NCBI GenBank assembly: GCA_026417655.1 | Contig: JAOACS010000022.1 | Coordinates: 1 to 64,000 of the forward strand | DNA length: 64,000 nucleotides | Origin: Syntrophobacterales bacterium | Lineage (GTDB): Bacteria; Desulfobacterota; Syntrophobacteria; Syntrophobacterales; Thermodesulforhabdaceae | Direction: 5' to 3' | In this document: piece by piece, positions 22,738-31,785 of the stretch | Layout: every line of letters starts with the position of its first letter | How positions within the stretch are numbered: the first letter of the stretch is position 1 | Made by a program: the position numbers and the translations under genes | Notes under the pieces: model-generated | What the model was told of the DNA's origin: nothing | What the model saw: the letters and a program-made list of their open reading frames with translations, nothing else | Database searches by the model: none

Positions 22738-25278
22738 CTATTCTATACGGACACGAACATCTCTTTGGGGAAATGGTATTTCAATCTTTCTCTCCTTAAA
22801 CAGCCGATATATTTCAAATCTTATGTCCGTTTCTACCTGGAGCTTAAGGTTAACCATTGTCCAAACCCTTAGTCTAAATATGAGAGCGCTATCACCAAAG
22901 TTAAGAAATAGGACACTCGGCTGGGGGCTTTTGAGAACATTAGGGTGATTTTCAGCGATTTCTAAAAGCGTTTTCCTAACCAATTCAATATCGGAGCCGT
23001 ATGCTACTCCTATATCGATATTACTTCGAACTCGGAGATCCTTGAAACTCCAGTTCGTCACTCTACCACTTATGAACTCGGAATTGGGTATAATAAGCGA
23101 AGCGTTATCCCATGTTTGGATAATGGTCGACCTGAAATTAATCTTCTTCACCTCTCCCCAAACGCCATCAACCTCTATAGCATCCCCTACCTGAATGGGG
23201 CGTTCGAAGAGGAGTATCAAGCCGCTGATAAAGTTATTAAAAATGTTCTGAAGGCCAAACCCCAATCCAACCCCTAAGGCACCAAAGGCTACAGCGATGG
23301 ATGTGCCACTGAAGCCTAGAGCATTAAGAGCAGCCAATGCTCCAAAGAACCATAGGATGTAGCCACCTATTGTTGTAATAGATTCCTGTAGTCCCACTTC
23401 AAGACCACTGTTACGAAGGACCCTATTACGGAGAAAGTGCTTCAATAGTTTTACGCCCACGTGGGTTACGGCGAGTATAAGTGCGCAGTAGAAAAGACCG
23501 CTAAGTCGAAATGTAAATCCCCCAATGGGAAGTGGGGTGTTTAGTAATTTAAAGAAGGCAACGATTACGGCCTGTGTGGCTCCCCAGGCTATTAAAAGCC
23601 CCACAATACCTATAAGCCCCCAGGCAACCCATAGAAACCTAACCATAAGCCACTCGAAGGAGCCCTTCGTAACAGAAACCCCCTCTTCAATATGTTCAAA
23701 ATCCCTATCAGCAACCTCTTCCCATTCCCTTAGGATCATAAAGAGCACGAAGAGCCATAACCCCACAACCAGTGTTCGTCCCCAGCCTAGGTACCATAAG
23801 ACCACGAGGGAACTATATCCGGCAAGTTCTAGTAAGATGCCTACTACGGAAACTCCATAAAGCCAGACTATAATGAGTCTTACCAAACCTCTGAGCCAAA
23901 TGGATCGAGGAGCCTCTCTTCCATAAAACTCATATCTTTTAATGATTCTACTGAATCCAATAACCCAACCAAGAAGAATAATTTCTAGAAAGAAACGGTA
24001 AACTAAAAGCAAAGAACTATTGCGCCCAAGAAACTCTTGTAAGAAAAGGTATACGAAGAGTGTCCATCGAGCCCCAGAGGCAGAGACTCTAAGTCGATGA
24101 ATAATTAAGTTTCCAAAGTCTCCACTGATTCGTTCCCTAATAAGTTTTAAGAAGTTGATAATCCATGAGAAAAAAAGCCATAAGAGAAGCAAAAAGACCA
24201 AAAGCCGTATTGGCGAGAATGTATCGTAGAGATTACGGGCAAGACCATATCCGTACACAAAAACGGTAGCGCCCATAAGGGGTAGGGACCATACCAAGAG
24301 TTTAACGCCAATCCAGAACCATCCCTTTCTCGGTTTGGCTGAATCTGTAAGGTATGAGATACCCATTTTGCGGACCCATACTAGAATCCACTCCACAATT
24401 ACGAATACTAGGATGGATGTAATTAGGAGAACTCCGCCCCTATTCCATAAAGAACCTATATGTTCCGTCCAGAAGTCGACTGTAAATAAGTGCCTTACCA
24501 GAGAACCTAATTGTTCAACATCCCCTCGAATCCCCTTTATGCCAAGCAAAGTTAAGGGGTTTTTGCTTCTACGAAAAAGCTCTTCCTTCTTACGTTCTCC
24601 AATCCGTATCTCCATTTTTTGTGAAATAAGAGAGGCCTCTTCTTGAATTTGTGACCATTCGGAGATCATCTTTTCAATTTTTCCGTGAAGAACCTCAAGG
24701 TGTTTTTCTCTTTGTAGAATCAATTGGTTTATTTCCTTCAACTGGTTAAGGACTGTCCGAACAATGGGGTGTATTGAGGCCTGGTCTTTTATATTCTCGA
24801 TTTGACTTTCGTTAATAGATTTTTGCTCATAGAGGATCTTCCGCCGACTTTCCAGATCATCCTTGTGTCCTGAGAGTTCTTTTAGCTTTGCTGATGTGGA
24901 TTCGAGAATTTGTTTAAGGCTAGCTTGAGCCTTCTCTAGGTCCTCTAAGGATGATCCGGATAGGGAAAGTAGATTTCCGAAGGCTGAAAGTTGCAACCTA
25001 ACGGCGTTTATTTCCTGCAAATGACTAGCCTCTAGTCTTGATATTTCCTCTTTTTTCTTGGCTAATTCTTCAGAAAGGGCCTTTTCGTTAGTAATTGCTC
25101 TGTTAAGTGATGCTGAAAGTTCTTCATATTGAGCCAGTGCAGCTGGATCTAGGGTAGGCTGCTTTGGTTGAATTTTTCGGGTCTCTACTGAAAGGGCTAT
25201 ATCTAGGGTTATAAAAACTATAATAGTCATAAAAAGCCATATTCTAAAGCCTGATAGAAAGTCTTTTCCCTTCATCAT
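22738..25278 (-). CDS. Large MscS-family mechanosensitive channel
   Basis: An 846-residue inner membrane protein. An N-terminal hydrophobic signal or anchor (about 8-28) is followed by a long periplasmic coiled coil (about 45-260). About ten hydrophobic segments come next, then the MscS pore and beta domain near 630-760: ALGVGLGFGLQNIFNNFISG (pore helix), FERPIQVGDAIEVDG and WDNASLIIPNSEFISGRVTNW. This is the MscK/YbdG-like large architecture that protects against hypo-osmotic shock. Two Met codons stand at the start. It is transcribed alone, divergent from fusA and convergent with the hybrid kinase gene with no spacer. Confidence 0.92.
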   Translation of the reverse strand: MMKGKDFLSGFRIWLFMTIIVFITLDIALSVETRKIQPKQPTLDPAALAQYEELSASLNRAITNEKALSEELAKKKEEISRLEASHLQEINAVRLQLSAFGNLLSLSGSSLEDLEKAQASLKQILESTSAKLKELSGHKDDLESRRKILYEQKSINESQIENIKDQASIHPIVRTVLNQLKEINQLILQREKHLEVLHGKIEKMISEWSQIQEEASLISQKMEIRIGERKKEELFRRSKNPLTLLGIKGIRGDVEQLGSLVRHLFTVDFWTEHIGSLWNRGGVLLITSILVFVIVEWILVWVRKMGISYLTDSAKPRKGWFWIGVKLLVWSLPLMGATVFVYGYGLARNLYDTFSPIRLLVFLLLLWLFFSWIINFLKLIRERISGDFGNLIIHRLRVSASGARWTLFVYLFLQEFLGRNSSLLLVYRFFLEIILLGWVIGFSRIIKRYEFYGREAPRSIWLRGLVRLIIVWLYGVSVVGILLELAGYSSLVVLWYLGWGRTLVVGLWLFVLFMILREWEEVADRDFEHIEEGVSVTKGSFEWLMVRFLWVAWGLIGIVGLLIAWGATQAVIVAFFKLLNTPLPIGGFTFRLSGLFYCALILAVTHVGVKLLKHFLRNRVLRNSGLEVGLQESITTIGGYILWFFGALAALNALGFSGTSIAVAFGALGVGLGFGLQNIFNNFISGLILLFERPIQVGDAIEVDGVWGEVKKINFRSTIIQTWDNASLIIPNSEFISGRVTNWSFKDLRVRSNIDIGVAYGSDIELVRKTLLEIAENHPNVLKSPQPSVLFLNFGDSALIFRLRVWTMVNLKLQVETDIRFEIYRLFKERKIEIPFPQRDVRVRIE

Positions 25279-25318
25279 CTTATCTCTCCCGCGTAACGTA
25301 AGCGTTTGCGTAGTTTTC

Positions 25319-25347
25319 TTGACAGAGTATTAGCAAGTTTTTAGAGT
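25319..25347 (+). promoter_or_regulatory. Candidate promoter for the EF-G gene
   Basis: TTGACA (25319-25324), a 17-bp spacer and TAGAGT (25342-25347) lie about 80 bp before the EF-G start in the divergent region shared with the MscS gene. The -35 is perfect; the -10 matches four of six consensus bases. Confidence 0.5.
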
Positions 25348-25426
25348 AGCGGTCGTGTGTTTAGAAATTACATTCTAACAGACTCAATTAAAGCAGAAAG
25401 AAATAGGCCTAGCAAGAGAGGATTCC

Positions 25427-27466
25427 ATGTCTAATGGGAAGAGGCTAAAAAGCATTAGAAATATAGGGATCATCGCCCATATCGATGCTGGAAAGACGAC
25501 AGTTAGTGAGCGGATTCTATACTACACGGGGAAATCCTACAAAATGGGCGAAGTTCACGACGGAACCGCTGTTATGGACTGGATGGACCAAGAGCAGGAG
25601 CGTGGAATTACCATTACCTCTGCAGTGACCACCTGTTTTTGGCGGGATCATGAAATTCATTTAGTAGATACCCCCGGTCATGTCGACTTCACTATTGAGG
25701 TTGAGAGATCTCTTCGTGTTCTCGACGGGGCAATAGCTGTTTTTTGTGCTGTAGGAGGCGTAGAACCCCAGTCTGAGACGGTCTGGCACCAGGCTGATAA
25801 ATACAGAGTTCCCAAAATCGCCTTTGTTAACAAGATGGATCGTATAGGAGCCGACTTTAATCAAGTCATTGAACAGATGAGGGAAAAGCTAGGTGCAAAT
25901 CCTATCCCGATTCAAATTCCTGTGGGGAAGGAGTCGAATTTCAGAGGGGTGATTGATCTTATCACTATGAGGCAGATTGTATGGCGAGAGGAGACTCTAG
26001 GGGCTGAATATTACGACGTAGATATAGATCCCCAATTAGTTGAGCAGGCCCAGGAGGCAAGGGAGCTTCTCATATCAAAAATTGCCGAACATGACGAAGC
26101 CATAATGGAAAAATATCTTGAAGAAAAGCCCATCGAACCAAAGGAGATTATCAAAACACTTAGACAACTTACTCTGGAACTGAAAGCCGTTCCTGTTCTT
26201 TGCGGTTCAGCTCTCAGAAATAAGGGTATTCAACCACTTCTCGATGCTGTTGTAGACTTTCTCCCTTCTCCCCTCGATATTCCACCTGTTGTAGGGTTTC
26301 ATCCCGAAACAAATGCTAGGGAGGAGAGGTTTGCAAGTTCTAAGGAACCTCTTGCAGCCCTTGCTTTCAAAATCTTTATGGATGAGGGAAGAAAACTTAC
26401 ATACGTAAGAATCTACTCTGGTGTAATGGAAGTTGGATCTGAGATTTATAATGTTTCAAAGAAAACCAAAGAGAAACTTTCTCGCATATTTTCCATGCAT
26501 GCTAATAAAAGAGAGCGAAAGGATAGGGCTGAAGCAGGCGATATTGTAGCAATAATGGGAATGAAGAGTGCAACAACGGGTGATACTTTCTGTGATCCCG
26601 CTCGACCGATCCTTCTTGAACCAATAGAGATATATGATCCTGTCATCTCCATGGCTGTGGAACCCTATTCTCGAGGGGATCAGGATAGACTCATTGAAAG
26701 TCTCTCACGAGTTGCTGAAGAGGATCCCACCTTTAGATTTCATGAGGATCCCGATACAGGGCAAATTATTATAAGAGGGATGGGGGAACTTCATCTTGAT
26801 GTTTTGCTTACAAGGCTTGAACGGGAATATCATGTAAAAGTCCATGCTGGGAAGCCTCAGGTTGTCTATCGAGAAACGATACAAAAGGCAGCCGATGGTG
26901 AAGCAGTTTTTGATAGGGACATTGGTGGGGTTAAACACTTCGGAGCCGTTACCGTCCGCCTTGAACCAAGAAGTAGGGGACGGGGGAATATCGTTTCCCT
27001 TGATGTGCCTCCCGAGGTTATTCCAGAAATCATGTTCCCCCATATTGAACAGGGTGTTGAGGATGCTTTATCGAGCGGTACGATTTTAGGGTATCCTATG
27101 ACCGATACGGAAGTTCGAGTAATTGGGGCAAAATGTGATCCCCAGAGGCCAAGTGATCTTGCCATGAGAGTTGCTGCTAGTATGGCCGTAAAAGACGCCT
27201 GTTCTAGGGCATTACCGGTTCTACTTGAGCCGTATATGAAGGTAGAAATTACGACACCTGAAGAATTTTTAGGAGACATCATTGGCGACCTCAATGCGAG
27301 GAAGGGGCGAGTTGAAAGTATCATCTCAAGGCGGGCAGTTCAGGTGCTTCAAGCGATTGTGCCCCTTTCGAAGATGTTTGGGTATGCTACAACCATAAGA
27401 TCCCTCAGTCAGGGAAGAGCAACATTTACAATGCAGTTTTCTCATTATGATATCGTTACGTCCTAG
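25427..27466 (+). CDS. fusA: Elongation factor G (probably a stand-alone paralogue)
   Basis: 679 residues with a complete EF-G layout. G1 is AHIDAGKTT, switch I ends in [10 protein letters not shown]3 is DTPGHVDF, and G4 is NKMDR, followed by domain II, domain III, domain IV and domain V ending in [11 protein letters not shown]. It catalyses ribosome translocation or, for some paralogues, recycling. No ribosomal protein or EF-Tu genes flank it, unlike the str operon, and it is slightly shorter than usual (about 692 residues). I infer a second EF-G of the kind common in Deltaproteobacteria, where translocation and recycling can be split. A second fusA elsewhere in the genome would confirm this. 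Confidence 0.9.
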   Translation: MSNGKRLKSIRNIGIIAHIDAGKTTVSERILYYTGKSYKMGEVHDGTAVMDWMDQEQERGITITSAVTTCFWRDHEIHLVDTPGHVDFTIEVERSLRVLDGAIAVFCAVGGVEPQSETVWHQADKYRVPKIAFVNKMDRIGADFNQVIEQMREKLGANPIPIQIPVGKESNFRGVIDLITMRQIVWREETLGAEYYDVDIDPQLVEQAQEARELLISKIAEHDEAIMEKYLEEKPIEPKEIIKTLRQLTLELKAVPVLCGSALRNKGIQPLLDAVVDFLPSPLDIPPVVGFHPETNAREERFASSKEPLAALAFKIFMDEGRKLTYVRIYSGVMEVGSEIYNVSKKTKEKLSRIFSMHANKRERKDRAEAGDIVAIMGMKSATTGDTFCDPARPILLEPIEIYDPVISMAVEPYSRGDQDRLIESLSRVAEEDPTFRFHEDPDTGQIIIRGMGELHLDVLLTRLEREYHVKVHAGKPQVVYRETIQKAADGEAVFDRDIGGVKHFGAVTVRLEPRSRGRGNIVSLDVPPEVIPEIMFPHIEQGVEDALSSGTILGYPMTDTEVRVIGAKCDPQRPSDLAMRVAASMAVKDACSRALPVLLEPYMKVEITTPEEFLGDIIGDLNARKGRVESIISRRAVQVLQAIVPLSKMFGYATTIRSLSQGRATFTMQFSHYDIVTS

Positions 27467-27512
27467 AACTGACTGTAATCATCTTTAACTTCTAAAAAAG
27501 GAAAAAGGAGCT

Positions 27513-29372
27513 ATGAAGGAACTCACATCTAATGAGACCTCTACACTTTTTATGTTAGGCAATGAGGCCATTGTGCGGGCGGCTCTTGAGAGTGGAGTCC
27601 GTTTTGTCTCAGCCTATCCTGGAACACCATCCTCAGAAATCATAGACAGGATGTATGAGATCAGAAGGGAGACAGGGGTTCGGGTGGAATATGCGGCGAA
27701 TGAGAAGGTCTCTATGGAAACCGCTGCCGCTGTTGCAATGTGCGGAGTAAGAAGTCTATGTTCCATGAAACATGTAGGCCTTAATGTGGCTGCAGACGCT
27801 TTCATGACCCTTGCCTACGTTGGTGTAAAGGGTGGGATGGTAATAGTCACAGCCGATGATCCTTCGCTTCATTCGAGTCAGAACGAGCAGGATAATCGAT
27901 TTTATGCGAAGATGGCTTTAGTTCCCATGCTCGAACCTGCAACGCCCCATGAAGCTTATGAAATGGTGAAAGAGGCCTTCGAGATTTCAGAAAAATATGG
28001 AACGCCCTCTATTGTTAGAACAACCACAAGGATTAACCATGCTCGGGGAGTTGTGAAGGTAGGGGAATATAGGAAAATAGAAGGGGAAATAAAAGGGGTC
28101 TTCGATAAGGACCCCTTTCGTTACGTTGTAGTTCCCATGGTGGGGCGAAGGCTTCGAGTGGAGCTTTTGGAAAGGCTCAGGAAACTCGAAGAAGTCTCCG
28201 AAAAAAGTTCTTTTCAGATTATCCGGGGAAAAGGGACCCTTGGCATTATAACGAGTGGAGTTTCCTATCTCTATGTTGAGGACGCCGTAAGAGACCTTGG
28301 GATTTTGGAAAAGGTAAAGATTCTTAAATTGGGTATGACCTTTCCCATCCCTAGGAAGCTACTACAGGATTTCTTATCAGAGGTTGAAAGTGTCCTTGTT
28401 GTTGAGGAACTGGAACCTTATCTTGAGGAGGCCATTAGAATAGTTGCCCAGGAGTCGAAATGGGCGGGTAAGATCGCTGGGAAGGAATATATTCCTAGAG
28501 CCTTTGAGCTCAACGTGCCTCTGGTAAGAGCTGCGATAAGCCGTTTCTGGGGTATAAGCTACAAACCAAGGTATGAAGCTATTTCTCCTAGTGTATTGCC
28601 AAGGGAACTCCCCCAGCGTCCACCTAATTTGTGTCCTGGATGCCCTCACCGGGCGACCTATCATGAGATAAAGAGGATATTTGGCTCTGAGGCCCTTTAT
28701 CCTACGGATATTGGTTGTTACACCCTTGGGCTTCTTCCTCCTCTCAGTATGGCAGATTTTCTCATATGTATGGGTTCAAGTGTGTCGACGGCCGGGGGCT
28801 TTAGTGTGGCACAGGACAGACCGGTGATCGCCTTTGTAGGGGATTCGACCTTTATTCATGCGGGTATCCCAGCTCTGATAAACTCGGTATTTCACGATCA
28901 CAGTTTTCTTCTTGTGATACTTGATAACTCTACAACCGCCATGACAGGTCATCAACCTCATCCCGGAGCCTCTATGACGAGAGAAGGTCTCTGTGAGCCT
29001 AAGGTAAGGATAGAAGAGATCGTAAGAGCCTGTGGAGCAAAAGCTGTGGAGATAATAAATCCTATTCAGGTAAAGAGATCCTGCGAGACTATTTCTTCTC
29101 TTAGGGATTCCATGGAGAAGAATCCTGGAGTCTATGTGCTCATTTCAAGAAGCCCATGTCCCCTGTTGGAGCGAAGGATAGTGAAGAAGGCAAGAAGAAT
29201 AGTCTTTAGAGTCAATGAAACCTGCGATGGCTGCGTTAGATGTCTTGGTGAGCTGGCCTGTCCTGCCTTTTACAAAGAAGGGGACAGAGTTCAGATAAAT
29301 CCTTTGATGTGTATTGGCTGCTCTGTTTGTGCTCAAATATGTAAATCCATTAAACCGGTAAAGCTTCATTAA
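27513..29372 (+). CDS. iorA: Indolepyruvate:ferredoxin oxidoreductase, alpha subunit
   Basis: 619 residues. The enzyme oxidatively decarboxylates aryl pyruvates (from Trp, Phe, Tyr) to aryl-acetyl-CoA, reducing ferredoxin in the anaerobic cytoplasm. The N-terminal pyrimidine-binding domain has SAYPGTPSSEI and EYAANEKVSMETAAA. The central CPGCPHRATYHEI block and the TPP site GDSTF...DNSTTAMTGHQPHPG follow. The C terminus carries two ferredoxin-type cluster motifs (CDGCVRCLGELACP and CIGCSVCAQICK). A strong AAAAAGGAG ribosome site precedes the ATG. iorB follows after 29 bp. Confidence 0.95.
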   Translation: MKELTSNETSTLFMLGNEAIVRAALESGVRFVSAYPGTPSSEIIDRMYEIRRETGVRVEYAANEKVSMETAAAVAMCGVRSLCSMKHVGLNVAADAFMTLAYVGVKGGMVIVTADDPSLHSSQNEQDNRFYAKMALVPMLEPATPHEAYEMVKEAFEISEKYGTPSIVRTTTRINHARGVVKVGEYRKIEGEIKGVFDKDPFRYVVVPMVGRRLRVELLERLRKLEEVSEKSSFQIIRGKGTLGIITSGVSYLYVEDAVRDLGILEKVKILKLGMTFPIPRKLLQDFLSEVESVLVVEELEPYLEEAIRIVAQESKWAGKIAGKEYIPRAFELNVPLVRAAISRFWGISYKPRYEAISPSVLPRELPQRPPNLCPGCPHRATYHEIKRIFGSEALYPTDIGCYTLGLLPPLSMADFLICMGSSVSTAGGFSVAQDRPVIAFVGDSTFIHAGIPALINSVFHDHSFLLVILDNSTTAMTGHQPHPGASMTREGLCEPKVRIEEIVRACGAKAVEIINPIQVKRSCETISSLRDSMEKNPGVYVLISRSPCPLLERRIVKKARRIVFRVNETCDGCVRCLGELACPAFYKEGDRVQINPLMCIGCSVCAQICKSIKPVKLH

Positions 29373-29401
29373 ACCTTTTCTTACGCTAAAAGGAGTTATT
29401 G

Positions 29402-30022
29402 ATGGAAAGAGAGGAGATGCTTCGGATTTTCTGTGTAGGGGTAGGTGGACAGGGGGTTCTTTTGGCTACGAGGCTTATTGGAGAGGCGGGTCTTCTTGCG
29501 GGTATATCGGTATCTATGAGCGAAGTTCATGGCATGGCTCAACGAGGAGGTGTTGTAGAATCGGCAGTTGTTCTTGGGGAACGGTCGAGTGCTGTTCTAG
29601 GTGAGGGAGAAGCTGATGTGATGCTGGCCTTTGAGCCCCTTGAGGCCCTTCGGGCTCTTCCCAAATGTCACAGTGGAAGTGTCGCTGTAACAAATACGGC
29701 ACCCATTCCTCCCTTTTCCGTTACACAGGGGGGAGCGGCCTATCCTTCGATCGATACAATTGTCAAAATAATATCTCGGGAGATAAACCGTTTTTACGCT
29801 ATTGATGCTCTAGAACTTGCGCTTAAGGCTGGGTCGGATCAGGCTGTTAACGTGGTGCTTGTTGGATTTTTGACATCCTTTATGGAGAATCTAGGAAAAA
29901 AGATCTTTCCAAGCAAAGATCTTTTGCTTGCAGCTTTAAGGCGAACTGTCCCCAGCAAAATATTTGATACTAACAGGTTAGCATTTGAATTTGGTTATAA
30001 CGAGTTTAGAAAATTGCTGTGA
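29402..30022 (+). CDS. iorB: Indolepyruvate:ferredoxin oxidoreductase, beta subunit
   Basis: About 206 residues, homologous to the gamma domain of pyruvate:ferredoxin oxidoreductase. The N-terminal CVGVGGQGVLLATRLIGEAG motif, the SEVHGMAQRGGVV motif and the ADVMLAFEPLEALRAL segment identify it. It pairs with IorA for CoA-dependent aryl-pyruvate oxidation. The ATG at 29402 has an AAAGGAG site seven bases away; the TTG one codon earlier is less likely. Confidence 0.94.
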   Translation: MEREEMLRIFCVGVGGQGVLLATRLIGEAGLLAGISVSMSEVHGMAQRGGVVESAVVLGERSSAVLGEGEADVMLAFEPLEALRALPKCHSGSVAVTNTAPIPPFSVTQGGAAYPSIDTIVKIISREINRFYAIDALELALKAGSDQAVNVVLVGFLTSFMENLGKKIFPSKDLLLAALRRTVPSKIFDTNRLAFEFGYNEFRKLL

Positions 30023-30032
30023 GTGGTTTGAT

Positions 30033-30160
30033 TTTTGCTTTAGCAATAAAATGCCTTGACCGATTGCGCAAGCGGGAGTAAAGCAAAATTCGAAGAGATA
30101 TCGGTCAGGGGCTGATTGTTTGGATCAGAAGAGGAATTCCCATTTTAGAAAAAATGGGAA
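30033..30160 (+). ncRNA. Structured leader upstream of the DHp protein gene
   Basis: Three exact inverted repeats lie in 128 bases. TTTTGCTTTA (30033-30042) pairs with TAAAGCAAAA (30079-30088). TGACCGAT (30057-30064) pairs with ATCGGTCA (30100-30107), interleaved with the first. TTCCCATTTT (30137-30146) pairs with AAAATGGGAA (30151-30160) around a four-base AGAA loop. Inside the first stem GCAAT/ATTGC can stack further, and GCGCAAGC offers a GNRA-type tetraloop. The crossing repeats allow a pseudoknot or two exclusive folds, as in attenuators and riboswitches. There is no U-run, so control would be at translation, or the first stem is the end signal of iorB. I recognise no known RNA family. 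Confidence 0.5.
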
Positions 30161-30182
30161 AATAGCTCGTGAGGGGCTGGAT

Positions 30183-31607
30183 ATGAGGATCAACCATGTA
30201 GAGATCCTCGAAAAGGTATGTAAGGATGTGATCGAGACAATTTTAATGTGTCTTGATCATGCAACTAAAGGGACTGTGTATTTGATTGGACCCATGCCAG
30301 AACTTCGGGCGGTAAGGATTACCTCGGGTATTAGAAAAGAGGGAAATGGGGAGCTTCAGTGGGGACTTCCAGAAATTTCTGATTATAATCCACCGGGGAA
30401 AACGTGGCTTCAGTATCGGGATGAGCCTGGGCGTCCCCTTGAAGCTATGGCCTGGTGTGTGGAACATCAGAAGAGTTGGACAGCTGACAATCCTATGGAA
30501 GATGCCCGTAGTGTAAGAAAACAACTCATGGGAGAGCCGGAAGATTTCCATCACATGGAGCCTGTTCTCCTGAGAAAAAGTGAGATATATGAATATCCTC
30601 CAAACATTGATGATTATCCCAAAACCTGGGATGGTAGCCCAATATGGCAAGATACTGACTACGCCGTCGTGGCTGTTATAAAGATTCACTTCCTTCCCAA
30701 TTCTATAAGGCGAGGAGATAGGTCCACTAAGCTTATAAAACAGCTAGCTAGACGATTTGGTTCTGAGCTTCTTTCCCTCCATCTGAAGGAGTTTTTCTAT
30801 GAGGCAAGAAGGCAGCTTGATCAGATGCGGATAGAAAGCTGTAATGTCTTAGCCCACGAATTAAGAAATCCCATAATGAAGCTAGGTTTTATCGCTTCAG
30901 CCATTAATACCGAGATTGCCTTATTTAGAGAGGTTTGGGAAGATTATCTTAAAAATCACATTCCGAACCTTAATTTCAGAAAGGATCTTATTAGAGAGTT
31001 AAATAAGATGGCGATGGATATTAGGAATCGAATCCCCCTAGATCACGTTCTTTATAAAAAGATTCAGCAGGTTATTGATACGCAACAGGAATTAATTGTA
31101 AGTAATCCAATACCGGACAAGGCTCGAGAGAAGATAGATCAAGGTATTGCGCTCCTATGGGAGGCTATTTTCAAAGTGCCCGGTTCTGAGGTGGTAATAC
31201 TCGAAGAGGAGAAGGAGCGTGTTAGGGAGCTAATCTATAAATTGCGAGAAGCTATATACTACGGAATAAGAAAGGATGTTGTGAGGTTAGTAAATCACAT
31301 TCCTGAAGAGCTTAAGGATAAATGGGTTGATCTTGCATATCGAGAATTTTCCTTTGATGATTTGAAACTCCTTGATGAGTTACTAGATTTATTAGAAAAG
31401 ACGCCAGATGATATTCCCCACGGCTATCATATTCAAAAGAACCTTTTTTATCTTAAAACCTTAGCAGAAGTGGTGCAGGAGTTAAATGCTCGGGTGGCTA
31501 AGATAATAGAGACCCTTAGAAACACAAAACCTGTTATTTCGTGGATGATGGAATCGGATAGTCGAAAAGCGGATATAGAAAATGGGGTCTGTGGAGGGGT
31601 TGTTTGA
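30183..31607 (+). CDS. Histidine-kinase-like DHp protein without ATPase domain
   Basis: 474 residues from the ATG at 30183 (GAGGGG ribosome site); a TTG at 30120 would add 21 residues that overlap a perfect hairpin. The N-terminal part (about 5-200) may be a GAF-like sensor. A clear H-box follows, NVLAHELRNPIMKLG with His225, as in HisKA dimerisation domains. After it comes only a long helical region (to about 465); no N, G1, F or G2 box of a kinase ATPase domain is present. It may act as a phosphotransfer or scaffold protein or as a phosphatase-like partner of a separate kinase. It has no membrane segment. Neighbours are iorAB and serA, with no evident functional link. Confidence 0.75.
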   Translation: MRINHVEILEKVCKDVIETILMCLDHATKGTVYLIGPMPELRAVRITSGIRKEGNGELQWGLPEISDYNPPGKTWLQYRDEPGRPLEAMAWCVEHQKSWTADNPMEDARSVRKQLMGEPEDFHHMEPVLLRKSEIYEYPPNIDDYPKTWDGSPIWQDTDYAVVAVIKIHFLPNSIRRGDRSTKLIKQLARRFGSELLSLHLKEFFYEARRQLDQMRIESCNVLAHELRNPIMKLGFIASAINTEIALFREVWEDYLKNHIPNLNFRKDLIRELNKMAMDIRNRIPLDHVLYKKIQQVIDTQQELIVSNPIPDKAREKIDQGIALLWEAIFKVPGSEVVILEEEKERVRELIYKLREAIYYGIRKDVVRLVNHIPEELKDKWVDLAYREFSFDDLKLLDELLDLLEKTPDDIPHGYHIQKNLFYLKTLAEVVQELNARVAKIIETLRNTKPVISWMMESDSRKADIENGVCGGVV

Positions 31608-31785
31608 TTTACTAGATTAGGCAAAGCCATTGGAACCTTAATTCACTCCCCCATTTGAGAAGAGGCATTTTTCGGTTCCTTCCAATGTTATTCCTTGAGT
31701 TTTTCCTAAACACCAATTAAAAATGTAGTCCTACCCAAAGGGAGGAGAAATTTTTATTCTAGAAGATAAGGGAGGTTGGGGGAAC

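Noticed and set aside
30120-30182. TTG start that would extend the DHp protein by 21 residues.
   Set aside because: The extension overlaps a perfect 10-bp hairpin, and the ATG at 30183 has a better ribosome site.
31580-31687. Two 8-bp inverted repeats (31580-31587 with 31649-31656; 31628-31635 with 31680-31687) before serA.
   Set aside because: Eight-base matches with long loops are expected by chance in a region of this size, and one arm lies inside the coding end of the previous gene.
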